A DNA stretch of 64,000 nucleotides from Timema cristinae. Its lineage: Eukaryota; Arthropoda; Insecta; Phasmatodea; Timematidae. Below, piece after piece: positions 22,709 through 35,384 of this stretch (its first letter is position 1; each line of letters begins with the position of its first letter). The stretch covers positions 12,942,468 to 13,006,467 of the forward strand of contig JBCFYV010011135.1 in NCBI GenBank assembly GCA_039000515.1. Reading direction: 5' to 3'. The notes beneath the pieces are model-generated. The model saw only the letters and a list, made by a program, of their open reading frames with translations. It searched no databases and was not told the DNA's origin. The translations under genes and the position numbers were made by a program.

Positions 22709-23008
22709 GGTGACCTGGCGGTCTAGGGGTAAGGTGTCAGACTTCTATGCTGGCGGCCGGGTTCAATCCTTGGTCCCGGCAAAGATTTATCTGATTACCA
22801 AACCCTTCCTTCACCTCTGACAAGACATCTTGTGAATGTGGAGAATGCCAGGCCTCCACCGTGGTTCGGATTCCACGTTAAACTGTAGGTCCTCCATTTC
22901 ATCTCACAATCACCCTACCATTACACATTAGCGTAAGTGCGTATAAACCGAATGGGTAGTAAGACGCGGTGCTAATAATAATAATAATAATAATTATAAT
23001 AATAAATA
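22709..23008 (+). mobile_element. SINE family A, full-length
   Basis: Head GGTGACCTGGCGGTCTAGGG with A box, B box GGTTCAATCC, body, and tail (AAT)n. Flanks AATAATAAATAAG on both sides suggest the target duplication, although the AAT tail makes its right edge ambiguous. Confidence 0.93.
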
Positions 23009-23780
23009 AGAGATTAAAGAAAAGTTATCCGCATTCATACGGAGAGAGGGTAGAAAATAAACCAGAAAATGGATTTTCGACACCAGAATGGAACATAAAC
23101 TTGTTCCGCCCTGCCACTTGACAAAACAAGATTGACATAACTCGATCCCTTGGAAAGAGAAGTATTGTGATCGTCAAAAAGAAAAAAATCTAAATCGAGA
23201 TTTGATAGTAACAATTATTATTATGATTACTATTGCCAGAATTTAAAAATATGGGCGATATTATTCAATGTCGTGTTATTATGGAGTTATTAAAGATAAT
23301 CAAGCCCATAGCTTTAATTTCTGACCAGAGCATAATACCATTGATGAATTGAAACATGTCGTCAAAATAACTGTGGAACACTTGCAGCCAGAAATCAAGG
23401 AACAGGGAATTACAGCTAATAAATGAATTTAATTTAATTTTTCAAATTTATTAAATTTTTCTGTCAATTCTCAAGAGTATTACTTTAATATTCAACATAT
23501 GCATTGTCATATCATCTTTAGATTTTATCAATTTAGTTTAACTTGAGTGTAATTATGATTCAGATGTCTATTAATTTAAAATATACTTAATTTTAGATGT
23601 TTTTACAATCTCAACATATTCCTTATTAAATGTATCATAGCTTATTAGTATTACCAAATCTTTTATAAAAATCATTTAAATATTGTGCATATATTATATA
23701 TTTATGTTTCTTTAACGTCAATCTGGTACAACTTGTCCAAAATTTACTTAAAATTGAATTTTATTTTTTTCTAAATATTC
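23009..23780. other. AT-rich spacer
   Basis: No recognisable gene or repeat family. Confidence 0.4.
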
Positions 23781-24110
23781 CTAAACGTTCCTTACTAAGC
23801 ATTTCAAATGTTTTTTCAAAAATTTATAGATCATGTTGACTCGATGCAGTAGTTTCTTCTTGGCTGCTTCCAGCATACTGATGTAAAGTCTGTTCAGCTT
23901 AGGAATTGTTTTCTGAAAGTACTTTTTCTCTGCCAGAAATCTATTATATGGTAGGATATTGGTAGGAAAAAAGACCTTGCAGAGAGTAATTCCTACCGTG
24001 AATGGAGTATAGTAAGACATCATTGGCAGGAGGTGCTGCGCCTAGTGGCGGTGTGTCGGTCTTTTCCCATCGGGAAGTCCAGATTCTTGGCCTTCAATGA
24101 GAGCGTAAAT
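23781..24110 (-). other. Possible decayed protein-coding exon, unidentified
   Basis: The minus strand has an 80-codon open frame (23781-24023). Upstream in a compatible direction, after a stop, lies a further stretch reading DNIYALIEGQESGLPDGKRP (about 24045-24110). The composition is less low-complexity than in other spurious frames and GC content rises at 24020-24170. I do not recognise a family. It could be a decayed host exon or an unknown element ORF. Confidence 0.2.
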
Positions 24111-24205
24111 ATTATCCAGTACTAATGAACCGTTGCCCAGGGGACGTCTGAGTGTACTAATCATACATCATTTAGTTGGAGGGTCTTTCCATGTCCAGAT
24201 TAGGT

Positions 24206-25380
24206 GATGGTGGTAGTGAGTATGAGGGAGATAGTGAATATGAGGGTGATAGTGAGTATGAGGGTGATAGTGAGTATGAGGGTGATAGTGAGTATGAGGG
24301 TGATAGTGAGTATGAGGGTGATAGTGAGTATGAGGGTTATAGTGAGTATGAGGGTGATAGTGAGTATGAGGGTGATAGTGAGTATGAGGGTGATAGTGAG
24401 TATGAGGGTGATAGTGAGTATGAGGGTTATAGTGAGTATGAGGGTGATAGTGAGTATGAGGGTGATAGTGAGTATGAGGGTGATAGTGAGTATGAGGGTG
24501 ATAGTGAGTATGAGGTTTATAGTGAGTATGAGGGTGATAGTGAGTATGAGGGTGATAGTGAGTATGAGGGTGATAGTGAGTATGAGGGTGATAGTGAGTA
24601 TGAGGGTTATAGTGAGTATGAGGGTGATAGTGAGTATGAGGGTGATAGTGAGTATGAGGGTGATAGTGAGTATGAGGGTGATAGTGAGTATGAGGGTGAT
24701 AGTGAGTATGAGGGTTATAGTGAGTATGAGGGTGATAGTGAGTATGAGGGTGATAGTGAGTATGAGGTTTATAGTGAGTATGAGGGTGATAGTGAGTATG
24801 AGGGTGATAGTGAGTATGAGGGTGATAGTGAGTATGAGGGTGATAGTGAGTATGAGGGTCATAGTGAGTATGAGGGTTATAGTTTTATTATTATTATTAT
24901 TATTATTAGCACCGCGTCTTACTACCCGTTCGGGTTATACGCACTTAAGCTAATGTGTAATGGTAGGATGATTGTGAGTTGAAATGAAGGACCTACAGTT
25001 TAACGTGGAATCCGAACCACGGTGGCGGCCTGGCATTCTCCACATTCACAAGATGTCTTGTCAGAGGTGAAGGAAGGGTTTGGCAATCAGATAAATCTGT
25101 GTCGGGACCGAGGATTGAACCCCGGCCGCCAGCATAGAAGTCTGACACATTACCCCTAGACCACCAGGTCTCCTAGGGTTATAGTGAGTATGAGTGTGAT
25201 AGTGAGTATGAGGGCGATAGTGAGTATGAGGGTGATAGTGAGTATGAGGGTGATAGTGAATATGAGGGTGATAGTGAGTATGAGGGTTATAGTGAGTATG
25301 AGTGTGATAGTGAGTATGAGGGTGATAGCGAGTATGAGGGTGATAGTGAGTACGAGGGTTATAGTGAGTATGAGGGTGTG
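24206..25380 (+). repeat. 18-bp minisatellite split by a SINE
   Basis: Unit GATAGTGAGTATGAGGGT, about 37 units before and 11 after a SINE at 24883-25174. Variants (GGTTAT, GGTTTA) recur in a roughly regular order, suggesting higher-order duplication of blocks. Open frames on both strands (DSEYEG or TLILTI repeats) follow from an 18-bp period without stops. There is no supporting gene context. Confidence 0.95.
24883..25174 (-). mobile_element. SINE family A inserted in the 18-bp array
   Basis: Full-length reverse copy with a TTA tail, ending 'agaccaccaggtctcct'. The array sequence AGGGTTATAG is duplicated on both sides (24873-24882 and 25175-25184). Confidence 0.95.
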
Positions 25381-27749
25381 GAACCAGTGGGAACACTTAA
25401 TTCTAACTCAAGTCCAACTAACCAAACCCTTTCGGGATGAATACCCAAAGTACCAGCTGGGAGCTGAACCTCGGAGCCATAGGCTTGTAGCCAGGTGCAC
25501 TGAACACTACATCTTAAAGAAAACCACGACCGGCTACCAGAGTCTCTGAACTCTGAAGCAGTCAGACGTTGGTTTTGCCATAGTTTTAATTTCGTTTCGT
25601 GTTTGATTGTACCTTATATTGAAATTGGTGAAAGATTTATCCCAGGAAGAAGATTACATATTGGACCATTTGCAAAGTATTCCTCAATTTTGGATACATC
25701 TTCCCCAGGGTACCGTGATAAACACGTGAGAACCCTATTCAGTGGTCGCATGATGGTCTAACCAGCTACTCTCACAGTAGATTAGAATGCCGATGACGAA
25801 TAGATCAAGGTTCGAGTCTCGGTCGGGTGAAGAAAAATGAATGGAAAAAATCGCAAATTAATTAGTGAGGTCACAGGTAAAAAAAAATACAATTGAAAAA
25901 ATCTGAAAGCTGAGGAAGTATATTTACTCAACAGAAAATTAAGCACGATTGGCTGTCACCGGTCGTCTCTTTTAGGGATACCTTATCCTGCAACCGCGAA
26001 ACACCACTTGAACGAGTGTGTTTGAAAGGTGACGCTAAGACCAGACAACCTCCAGTACGGATCTCATTATGGTTAGAGTTGGGGCTTGTGTTGGGGGAAT
26101 CCCGGTGTTTTTGCCTGAACTGAGGGTTTAAATATACAATAAATCAAATGTATCAGCAAAATCTTTTGAGAACAACACAACTAAATACACATTATAAGAT
26201 ATTAAAGGGAGTAATGACAAGGCTATAATTGTTTGTTTTTATTTACATAGTCAATAAAACCAAAGAGTATTTCCAAAATTATGTTTGATTTATTAAGATT
26301 GCAAAAACTACTACCTATAGTAAAACTGAAATTGTTGTTTCAAAGCCTTTTTAAGAAACCTAATTGACTGTAGGATATTGTCATAAGACATCTTTAGATA
26401 TTTCAATATAAAGAATGTTGATATGAGTCTCTTTAAAGTAATTCTCTTCTCGCATTATGAGGTACTTTTTTTGACACTTATTTGGAAGAAGGTTTAGGAA
26501 AGGCGGAAAGAAAACATGTAAAAGGGAGCAAATACAATATGGCTTTTACAATAAATGGAGAACGATGTTCACACTTTACAGTGCTGCCACTGGACAGAGA
26601 GGTAATGGCTCAATTTTCTACAAGAGACAATCATGACCTCTTTTTCCCGTGGCAGCAGTGTAAGGTGTGAACTGTGTAGAGTGTAAAAGCCAGATTGTGC
26701 TGGTTTCCTTTCACATGTTTTTCATCCAACTTTCCTGCACTTTCTTCGAAATACGTATAGCAATAATAAGAATGAGATTTTAAAAAGTTTTCTGGGAAAC
26801 AAAAATCGTCATCTGGTTTATATGCTTATGGGTAAAAGGGAGAGGATTATTTTAGTCTGTTCTTTTAGCATCACGTCTTTATAGTAGTTCTAGTCTCCAT
26901 AGGATGAAAAAGGGAGGTTGAAATTCTTTCATCTGACAAGTACTGAATCATAGAAATGCCAGAAGCATAGAATTCGACTCCTTAGAACTATATCTGTTGA
27001 TTCACACGCTCGCCGAAAAACTAGCACAGAACAGAAAAGTGGTCGCGTGACGAGCTCTAAGCCAATCGCAAGATTTCCACCTCATAGGCCTGAGCTGTTC
27101 TGAAAAGTTTAAATCATCTCTACTTCATCTTCTCTGACCGAGATGTTCGGCACAGGAGAACCAATCAAATCTGAGATCCAAACATCTCAAATAAATGCGC
27201 ATTGCGCATTTGATAACGGATACACTGTTCAGCCAGAAGCAAGCAGACAGCTTCATTGGCTTTTGTGAGGAGATTTGAAATAACCCCGTTAATGTAAAGC
27301 TTGTGTATCGGTGTATTGGATTGTGACACGACAGAGCGTTATAATTTGAAAACATCCATCGGGAGAATGATCCAAAATATATATGTATCCACCAGCAAAT
27401 AAATTATGTTGATAATAAGCTGTTTTAAGTTAGCGTTGCAATGAATCATGAATAAACTTAAAGTGTGTGTGAATTATTGTGCAGATCCTGCATTCTATTA
27501 TCGGCGAAAGTATTAATCAAGCTTTAACTTATTATTAATTTCCCCTAGGTTTGCCATTCTTATTTATATGTCAAATAAAGAGAAATAAAGCTTAAAAGAG
27601 GAATAATTACATCAACTTTCTTGACTCTTTATATCTTGGAAGATACAATAAAGGGCTAAAATACAGCCAGAATACAAGCCAAAACAAGAATGAATCACCA
27701 AACCACTTGGCTGCAGATTTTAACAACTTCTTTGGCGGCTTTTTACTGG
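25381..27749. other. Unique-looking spacer with a SINE head fragment
   Basis: 25738-25835 is a plus-strand family-B tRNA-like head (B box GGTTCGAGTCTCGGTCGGG) without its 3' body. 26000-26110 and 27000-27360 are GC-richer and may hold unrecognised repeats. Short ORFs at 26482-26670 and 27125-27355 have no known domain. Confidence 0.4.
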
Positions 27750-27903
27750 TAATAGCAGTGACCTGGTGACCTCCCATCAAACTGTGCAAATGCGGATAGA
27801 TTAAATTTAAAATACCTCCTTCCTCTTACCTACTCTCTTAGAGTAATTATTTATCATAATGCGTGTAACCTGAACAGATAGTAAGATGCAGTGATAATAA
27901 TAA
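27750..27903 (+). mobile_element. SINE family B, 3' fragment
   Basis: Body 'tgcaaatgcggatagattaa' and 3' end GATAGTAAGATGCAGTGATAA followed by AAT units. Confidence 0.55.
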
Positions 27904-28489
27904 ATAGTTGAGTAAAAAGATTGTCTAAGGTGGGGTTATTTTTTCTGACTCTGTATGTAATCAAATTGATGTTGTTTACTATGAATATTTAATAAAGGCA
28001 ATATTTTTCCTCTCCAAACGAAGTATTGCTCAAACGTCTCTAATTGGTTTGTGCAATAAACTTATTAGTATGAGCTATCAAATTACTCCGCCAACATTGA
28101 CGCATTTCAAGCACCATCAGCGGGATTTATATTATTTACTTGTGTTCGTTAAGGTGGAGTTTCGATTGTGCGATCGCCGCATGCGATGGCTGCGTCCAGT
28201 GGTTGCGTGCGACTGACGTATTCGGTTGGGTAGTTTTGTTAATGTAGTGATCGCGTAATATTGACGCATTGGGTAGGGTATTTTCGTTATTGCATTGATC
28301 GCATTGGGTAGGATAGTTTTGTTTATGTAGTGATTGTGTGCGATGGACACAGCTGAAACTACAGTCTACAATGTATCGTGTCGAGTGACAGATGTGTTTG
28401 TACTGTACATTTTAAAAGAATAATTAGTAAGGGGACAGGGGGTTGCTGTAAGAATGATGTTAGAAAGCCTCAAAATTAGAACTGATGAG

Positions 28490-30469
28490 ATTTACTGTAC
28501 ATGAGGAGGCATGAAGCAGAATACCAATCCAATTTAATTAATAAATACCTCATAGGCGATGAGAGCAAGCTCCACAGTTTTTTCGTCTAACGAAAATTCG
28601 GGTTGGTTCTTTTTTGTGTACTATTAAGATATTATGAAATTTCCTTCAAGAACAATAAGAAGAGTAATCACGCCAGAAGATAAACTTGTTGTCACTTGAG
28701 CCAAGTGGAAAAACTGCCGTTTAATCAATTTGTAATAATATCTTAGTGGGATCCAAAAATCGGTGGAAGTATTTAATCACGATATAGGCAAAAATATTTT
28801 GATTTTAATCACTTTACAAACAGAAATATTTTATTTTATTCAATTAACAAGATGATTTCTTCATTTAATAAAACTTTCCTCAATAATTGTTTGGATTTGA
28901 ATTTGTGGGATCTGAAATGAACACGTTGTTTTCCACATTCATCGTCTCAGTAGCGAATTGATATTTCAGTTCCATCACTATTTGTAGGGATCAGAGCTTC
29001 ACTTGGGATTGTAAATATCGTGGCAGCATTTTCACTGACATTGCTGTACTCTTGTAGAATAAATCCACCTAATCTTATTTTTCAACACTTTTCTTCAGTA
29101 CCTCCGCCGGATTGTCCCTTTCTTCTTCAGATTGTTGAAGTAGACGTGTTAAGTCGTCTCTCTGTGACATATTTATTCTTCTTCCCAGTGAGCTTTGTCT
29201 AGTACTTGATACACTACTTGGTTTAACATCTAATACGATAGTTTCACCTTCCATACTGACAGAATAATCCACCCCTTCTTCTTTGTATAAACTAACTCTG
29301 ACTCTAGTTCCTAATATAGCACACATCCCTGTAAGCTCCTTTTCGACTCAACATCATCTAGAAAACTCAAGCACTGAGCCAAAGGCTAACAGAACTTTGT
29401 ACGGTCCGCAAAGCCAATCCCTAATTCATTAGCTCTTTTCATGCGTTTACACGTATCTTTGATTGATCCCCCCCCCTTTTTTTTTGCAGCCTTGTCCTGG
29501 TAAAAAAATAACACTATTAACATATTTATAAAAATCAAGACTCAACCCCATTATTACTGATATCACATATTTCTGTTCTGTTACAGGTATATGGCAACAG
29601 GAGAATCTTTCCACTCTCTGAGGTTTGCCTTTCCAATATCACATAGTTACCTCAGTATGATTGTTGCTGATGTGTAAAAGATTACTTCACATTCTTATAA
29701 CTTTGCCCTCAAATAATGTATGGAAAGCAAATGCAATTAATTCTGGAAAAGGTGGAATTCCCCACACTGTGTCAGGGATATTGACGGAAAGCATGTCAGA
29801 ATAATGTCCTTCAAAGAATGGCTCGCAATTATTTGATTATAATTATTATTTCTAGAGTGTACTGTTAACAGTAGTAGGTGTAAATTATAAATTTATAACT
29901 ATTGATGTGAACTTTTTATGGAAGAAATGATGATAGTGGAATATTTTCGAGATCTAACATAGGGAATAAGCTATATGATATCAAAATAAATCTTCCCGCC
30001 AGATACAACATTGCCTGATTCAGACAGAGTTGTACCATTTGTCGTTGTCTAGGATGAAGAATTATTTTGGTTTCACCAAAATCTCATGAAACCCAGGCAA
30101 AGGATGGTTATGAAAAGGTAATATTCAATTATTACCTGAGTCGAGATAGACGCGTATCAGAAAATGCTTTTGGTCTTTTAAGTCAGGTTTTCAGAATGTT
30201 CTTACTTTCGGATTGCAGTTTAGCCACAAACTTGTAATTTGTTAATCTTAGCAGCGTGCTGCCTCCACAATTTAATTGTAGATGACTCTCCTGAAAATTT
30301 ACCGGTCAATAATTATGAAATAGAAACTGGAACAGTCTTAAGTAACATGGCTCATATGTATAGAGGTGGAGGTTTTGTTCTAGCAGAAGTTTTTAATGTT
30401 CAAAACGCATATAATTACTATTTTGTGACTGATTGTCGAGTGGAAAAATATAAGTTCATACTCAACTAA
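28490..30469 (+). pseudogene. PIF/Harbinger transposase, degraded (element A)
   Basis: Harbinger (HARBI1-like) DDE nuclease fragments in order. 28560-28700: a first part with HSFFRLTKI and RRVITPEDKLVVT. 29587-29830: RYMATGESFHSLRFAFPISH, then DIDGKHVRIM with the first catalytic Asp at about 29782. 30030-30075: VPFVVV.DEE with the second acidic site. 30130-30240: YYLSRDRRVSENAFGLLSQV with the catalytic Glu at about 30160. 30239-30469: AACCLHNLIVDD, the usual C-terminal signature. Several stops and frame changes make it dead. 28700-29586 has no plus-strand transposase sequence. An acceptor-like 'ctgttctgttacag' directly precedes the second block, so this may be an intron. The antisense MADF-like ORF lies in that gap. 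Confidence 0.78.
29075..29502 (-). pseudogene. MADF/BESS-like accessory ORF of Harbinger element A, antisense
   Basis: After an acceptor-like 'tttttttaccag' (about 29503, minus) the minus strand reads a basic stretch, IKDTCKRMKRANELG, a stop, LSFLDDVESKRS, then in the open frame 29326-29075 an acidic linker and SQRDDLTRLLQQSEEER. MADF-BESS proteins accompany PIF/Harbinger transposases, and 'SFL.DV' is typical of the MADF end. The match is by pattern only and the ORF is broken. A comparable antisense ORF sits at the same relative place in element B. Confidence 0.42.
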
Positions 30470-30778
30470 TTAATTAATTGAAACAATTAGGAAGTGATTC
30501 CCTTGACGTTTATATATCTTTCCATTTTTCTGTAAGTGTATTATGCAGATCATGTTCTGTTGCATACTTGCTCTGAATTTTTGTTTGATATTTAAAAAAT
30601 AAATAAATATAATGTTAAAAATATATAGTAAATAATAATGTAATTGAAAGAATTTATTTTTATTATATTATTTGTTGTAATAAATTGTGTAACTTAATGT
30701 AATCAAATGTTTTTATAAAGACATTATTTCTCACAGGTTTTATCCTCAAGATGTGAAGTAATATTTTCCCAAATATTG

Positions 30779-31015
30779 TCCTTAGGGTGGAGTGCTAGTG
30801 AGCGTGAGTTTAGGGCAGTATTTTTGCAGTTTTTATAGCACAAACATTTTTTGGCCAAAATAAATCAAATATTTCTTCTATAGAAACATAGAGTTTAGTT
30901 TTCTGCACATGCTAATCTCTCCAGTTGTTGAATATCTGTCATGAGCATGGCAGAATTTGGTGACAAACTTTTTAAATAAAGAAGAAAATTTTGTCACTAA
31001 ATGGTGCCATATCTC
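30779..31015. mobile_element. MITE M, copy 3 (one arm)
   Basis: Left end CCTTAGGGTGG, then the family wording 'ttttggccaaaataaatcaa', 'agagtttagttttctgcaca', 'gttgaatatctgtcatgagc' and the start of the inverse arm. The right arm is lost. Confidence 0.75.
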
Positions 31016-32474
31016 TATCATCTTTATGCGAATAATCATAAAGTTGGTTTGACTACAACTAGCTGAAGGGGTTTCGCGTTATTTTCCTTGGAAAAAAATC
31101 ATAGTTTCACCAAATATTCAACTTTTTAATAATAAAGGCCTCAATAAATAAACATGAGAACACATGCGGTCGCTGCAGGTGACTGGTCCCCGAAGCAGTT
31201 GATGGAACCGTACTATGCGGTCTATAGCGTAGGACGAGCAAATGTATATTCCGTTCACGATAGGTCTTTACCTGAATGACAGTTCGAAAATCATATGTTT
31301 AGGTTTTGGGTTGCCAATACTTGTAAAAGATCACAGTTTTGTTATAAATGTAAAGATCTTTAATTACCTGTTATATAGTACATTTAAAATAACGTAAACT
31401 TAAGTTCTCTCATACTATTTCATTTTATTTAATAATTTCTTTTTATTCAACTCCAAACACTATTTTAAACATAATTAAAAGTACTTATTTTTCGTTTTGG
31501 AACATTACTGATTTTGTGTAATATAGTGCACACATCAATATCTTTTAATACAGGCATCGTATTTACTTGGAAAAGAAAATATTGTAGTCATTTTTTTACA
31601 TACAATAAATTATTTTATGATTATTTTATCGTATTTTGAAATATTTAACAGAATAAAATATTTTCATCAACTGCGTGTCTGCATCATTGTAAAAAAACGT
31701 GTTTACCGTTATGTTCAATCATATGGTTTAGATTTGTCTGTCGCCATTTTGAAGCTATGTTCGTTAGAAGTTTTTGTGAAAATGGTGTTAATATTTTTGT
31801 AAGGGGAATAAAACTATGAATAAACTTTGTGTCCGACCTCAAATGAATGTATAAATAATATTGGCCTAAATTACTGTGGTTAGCTATCACATTAATATAT
31901 TACCATCTGTTTTCATTACGGTCATCCAAAGTGATAGATGTCAGCTGTTGGTGTAGTGATATATTAGGGATTACTTCTAGTAACATTTCGAGCTGTAATC
32001 CAGGTAAACTTAGCTCGTGAATGACTTATAAGCACTTGTGTAAAGTTCCATTTAACGAGTCATTGCAGTGGCGCGTGCAGTCATCGCATAAATAAAACTG
32101 CACCTTTATAAAAACACAGTAGAGGTGACTTTGAATTAACATCATTCACTCAACATATAAATTGAATACATGTTATGTATCATTAAATACCAGCAGAAGT
32201 ATCCGGCATTGCCTATGGTAACCACGAAATGAATTGCGTGGCTACCACTAGAAACACTTTTATTTTTATTTTCTAACAGAGACGATAAAACTATCTTCAA
32301 TTTATTTATTAAAGCCCACCATCCAATTAATTTAAAAATATCGAATATAAAATTCAAAATTCCAGCTCCAAGGGGGTAATATTTGTGTGCAGGGGTTAAT
32401 AATTTTATAATTTCAGACCTTTTGTGCGGTAAATATCATGCAATTATCATGACAGACACAAAAATTCTTCATTG

Positions 32475-32477
<3 letters not shown>
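31016..32477. other. AT-rich spacer
   Basis: No gene or known repeat recognised. Short ORFs have no domain features. Confidence 0.4.

Positions 32478-32545
<68 letters not shown>
32478..32545. repeat. (TA)n microsatellite
   Basis: About 66 bp of uninterrupted TA. The ORF spanning it is Tyr/Ile low complexity. Confidence 0.97.
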
Positions 32546-32549
<4 letters not shown>

Positions 32550-32814
32550 TGGTTATTTTAAATGTAATTTCTTAATCAAATAATTATATCAAATTATGAC
32601 TTATAAACTAGATTAACTTTATATCAGATATCAGTGTATCCCAAAATTTTAGAACAACCCAATTGTTTTAGAAATACCAAATTCGTAACCCTGGACATGA
32701 GGAGGGTAGAGATTTTTTTCCCCCTTTCCCATTTTCCATAAAATAATAATTACATAAATTTCACAACCAAACAACATTTTTTGCTGGCGACACTTTAAGA
32801 AATACTTTCTTTTA

Positions 32815-32930
32815 CATCCACTATTGTTTCCAGACTGTGACCTAGGTTATTTTATATTCAAGCCACATATTTTCCAGTACTGGCCTGCTAGGCCTCTCGT
32901 AGCTTTTGAGAAATACTGATATAGTTAGAA
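32815..32930 (-). mobile_element. SINE family C, 3' fragment
   Basis: 'ctattgtttccagactgtga' and 'agccacatattttccagtac' match the order of 'ttactgtttccagcctgcag' and 'aaccatatattttccgcaag' at 12438-12500 in the family C copy. Confidence 0.5.
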
Positions 32931-33183
32931 TAACATCGGTGTGCACGCGGAAGAAGTGTCAGACTCATATAGTCTTTAACGCCAGGAAAACCTTAGAATG
33001 AATGTATTCTAGAATAGACAAACAAAGGGTAATCTCACAAACAATATTGATTTGAGATATTGGTAGAGAGAGACTTCTATAAAATACAAACTTTTTTTGG
33101 CGAAAAAATTCATAATATCTAATTATATTATTATGTCGACCTTGGTAATATTGTGGCAGATAAGTCCTTCAATATTTAATTAT

Positions 33184-33433
33184 TTTTTTATTATTATTTT
33201 AGCATCATGTCTTACTACTCACTCGGGCTATACGCTCATATACTAATCATAATAATGGTTTTAGGTATTATGGAGATTATATTTATAAAAAATGTACCCG
33301 CATTTGCGTGTAGGATGAGTGGGAAACCACCCTCAGTACACCGGACAAAGATTAACACCTCTATCTCCCATTCATGGACAGTCTTGTCTACTGTTGGAGT
33401 AGCACCTTAGACCATGTGGCCACCGTAGTGGTA
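33184..33433 (-). mobile_element. SINE family B, diverged full-length
   Basis: Reverse copy: TTA-rich tail, 'agcatcatgtcttactactc', 'acccgcatttgcgtgtagga', and head complement 'caccttagaccatgtggcca'. Confidence 0.8.
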
Positions 33434-34164
33434 TGGAGGGTAAGTAAGACCATCGGTTCCATGTCTATTGTGTCGTGTAAAAGAATCTTGGAATGTATGT
33501 GAAAATATCTTTACTGGAAAAATTGGTAAACCTTTTCACGCTCGCTCATATAAATTCAGTGTGGAAGGTAACGGGGAGCTACATGGCATGTACACCAGAT
33601 GGTGAGGGAAGCACTAACCAGCTGACGGGCTGAGTGCGTGCCTAGTGCCAAATGGATAGAAATCAGATCAAACCAAACTTTGGGTTGTTGACTTAAAATA
33701 TATTATTTTTATATGTATATTAATAAAAACCCTGATAGTACAAGAGGTGTAGGTAATTTTTTTAATCATTTTGAGATAAATGGAGGTATATTTAGATCTA
33801 TACAGAAAACTCATAAATTTTTCTGATCTTTTCAAAATAATTAGGAGCATACATAAAGGTTCAACTTAGCTTATGTACTTGTCAAAATTAGAAAATATTA
33901 AAAACTTATTTAGTTAATAATTTATTTTTACAATTATTTGACTTATACCATTTGTGCTGTGAACAATTTTTGTAAGTGGATAATTAATTAACTCAAAAGC
34001 AGTTTGTGTATTTGAGGGAATTTTTCAGTTGTGAATTACAGATTAAAACACTTATTTAACTCTCCCTAACTTTGCACGCATCACATGGCCGTTTATTTTT
34101 ATTTTTTTTAGTAACTGCATTAGATAAAATGACTTGACGTATGAATACGTGAAAGTATTTTTTG
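33434..34164. other. AT-rich spacer
   Basis: Nothing recognised beyond simple AT-rich sequence. Confidence 0.4.
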
Positions 34165-34372
34165 TTTGTCATTGCGTCTCACTATCCTTTAGGGTTGTCC
34201 TCATAGAGTTATAATATGATGGGTACCCGAACTTGCTTTGAAAGAGTGGAAAACCATTTAGGAAATATCACCCTCAGTAAACCCTACAGGGATTCAAAAC
34301 CCGGTCTCCCCCTCATAGTCAGCCCAGTAATTTGTGAGAGTGACGCCTTAGACCATTCGAACACCAAAGAGG
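34165..34372 (-). mobile_element. SINE family B, diverged
   Basis: Reverse copy: 'cattgcgtctcactatcctt', 'gaaaaccatttaggaaatat', B-box complement 'gggattcaaaacccgg', head 'cgccttagaccattcgaaca'. The 108-codon minus ORF that starts in neighbouring DNA and ends here is not a gene. Confidence 0.7.
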
Positions 34373-35384
34373 AATAAGCAAAATTAACTTTTCTTTCAGA
34401 TAAGGTTGTTTTAGTGGAAATTGGACTGTACAAATATATTGTCTAGTTGTAAAATAGTTCCCAGTTGAAATTTTAAAAATCATTCGTTTATAACTCTCCC
34501 CATTTAAAACAAAAAATTTCTTGAGCTGCATTTTAAAAATTGGCTCATTAGTCATGGGAGTTAGTCCACTGATATAGATAACAATATAGTCAGAGCTGAA
34601 TTTTCTCGATGCGCAAGATAGCAGTTTGTTGAGTGACCTTGACAATGGTTTGAAATATCAACTGCAGCACATTAAACGGCAAAATAACATAGATTCTACA
34701 ACCATTCATGTAATCTTAAAATGGAGATGTTGAATATATATCCTTAAAGAACACGTTGGCAAAGGGACAAAAGTATTAAGGTTGATATTTCAAATTAGTT
34801 CCATATCTCACCGCTAGAAGGTATCAGTGACAAAAGTGTGACTACGAGAGGGAGGGTTCACAAAATGATGTATTATTTATTTCCTCCAAAACCTTTTGTT
34901 GGATGGAAGGGGAAAGAAGAATATTAATCAACTAATAAAGAAACATCTTCTAGTTTTGAATAAAATGATGGAGTTATATCTATATTGGCTGTTAAGGGAA
35001 AATAATCAGTTTTATTCACTTGGTTGCCAACTTCTCGGTGTATATATATATAAACATAGTGTGGGGTTGTGGTGGTAGGAGGGTTTAGATGCTGATGCCC
35101 CCCCCCCCCCCCCCATAAAAATGTTCCAGAAGTAAAGGTAAGTCTGGAGCTTACATTAAAACCTTTTTTTGAGCAATGGACATTTAAGGGATGTTTACAT
35201 AAATATTTTATCAGTTTACTTTGAAAGGCAGAATTTTACCTCCCTTGAATCAACTGAAATAATGGTGTAGTAAATCAAGGTAAGATTTTACCTTTCAGAA
35301 TAAATGGGGTGTAAATTGAAATTGTATACTAACTTTCTTCATCTTCAACAATGGGATCTCGAAATGTAAGCCAGCTCTATACAC
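34373..35384. other. Spacer with a hairpin and poly-C tract
   Basis: 35222-35305 forms an imperfect hairpin: 'gaaaggcagaattttacctc' is inverse to 'aaggtaagattttacctttc'. A 19-20 bp C run lies at 35096-35114. Confidence 0.45.

Larger units (their letters stand above)
28149..30470 (+). mobile_element. Decayed PIF/Harbinger element A
   Basis: The left end is probably TTAAGGTGGAGTTTCGATTG (28149), followed by CpG-rich subterminal sequence with repeated 'gatcgc'/'gcattgggtagg' strings to about 28345. Inside are split transposase segments (+) and an antisense MADF-like ORF. The right end could not be located. TTAAGGTG is also the end of element B (46810) and of MITE M. The element boundary is inferred. 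Confidence 0.6.

Noticed and set aside
24176..24982. 268-codon ORF with DSEYEG repeats as a real acidic repeat protein
   Set aside because: It is fully explained by a stop-free 18-bp minisatellite. Other frames and the opposite strand are equally open, and it ends inside a SINE.
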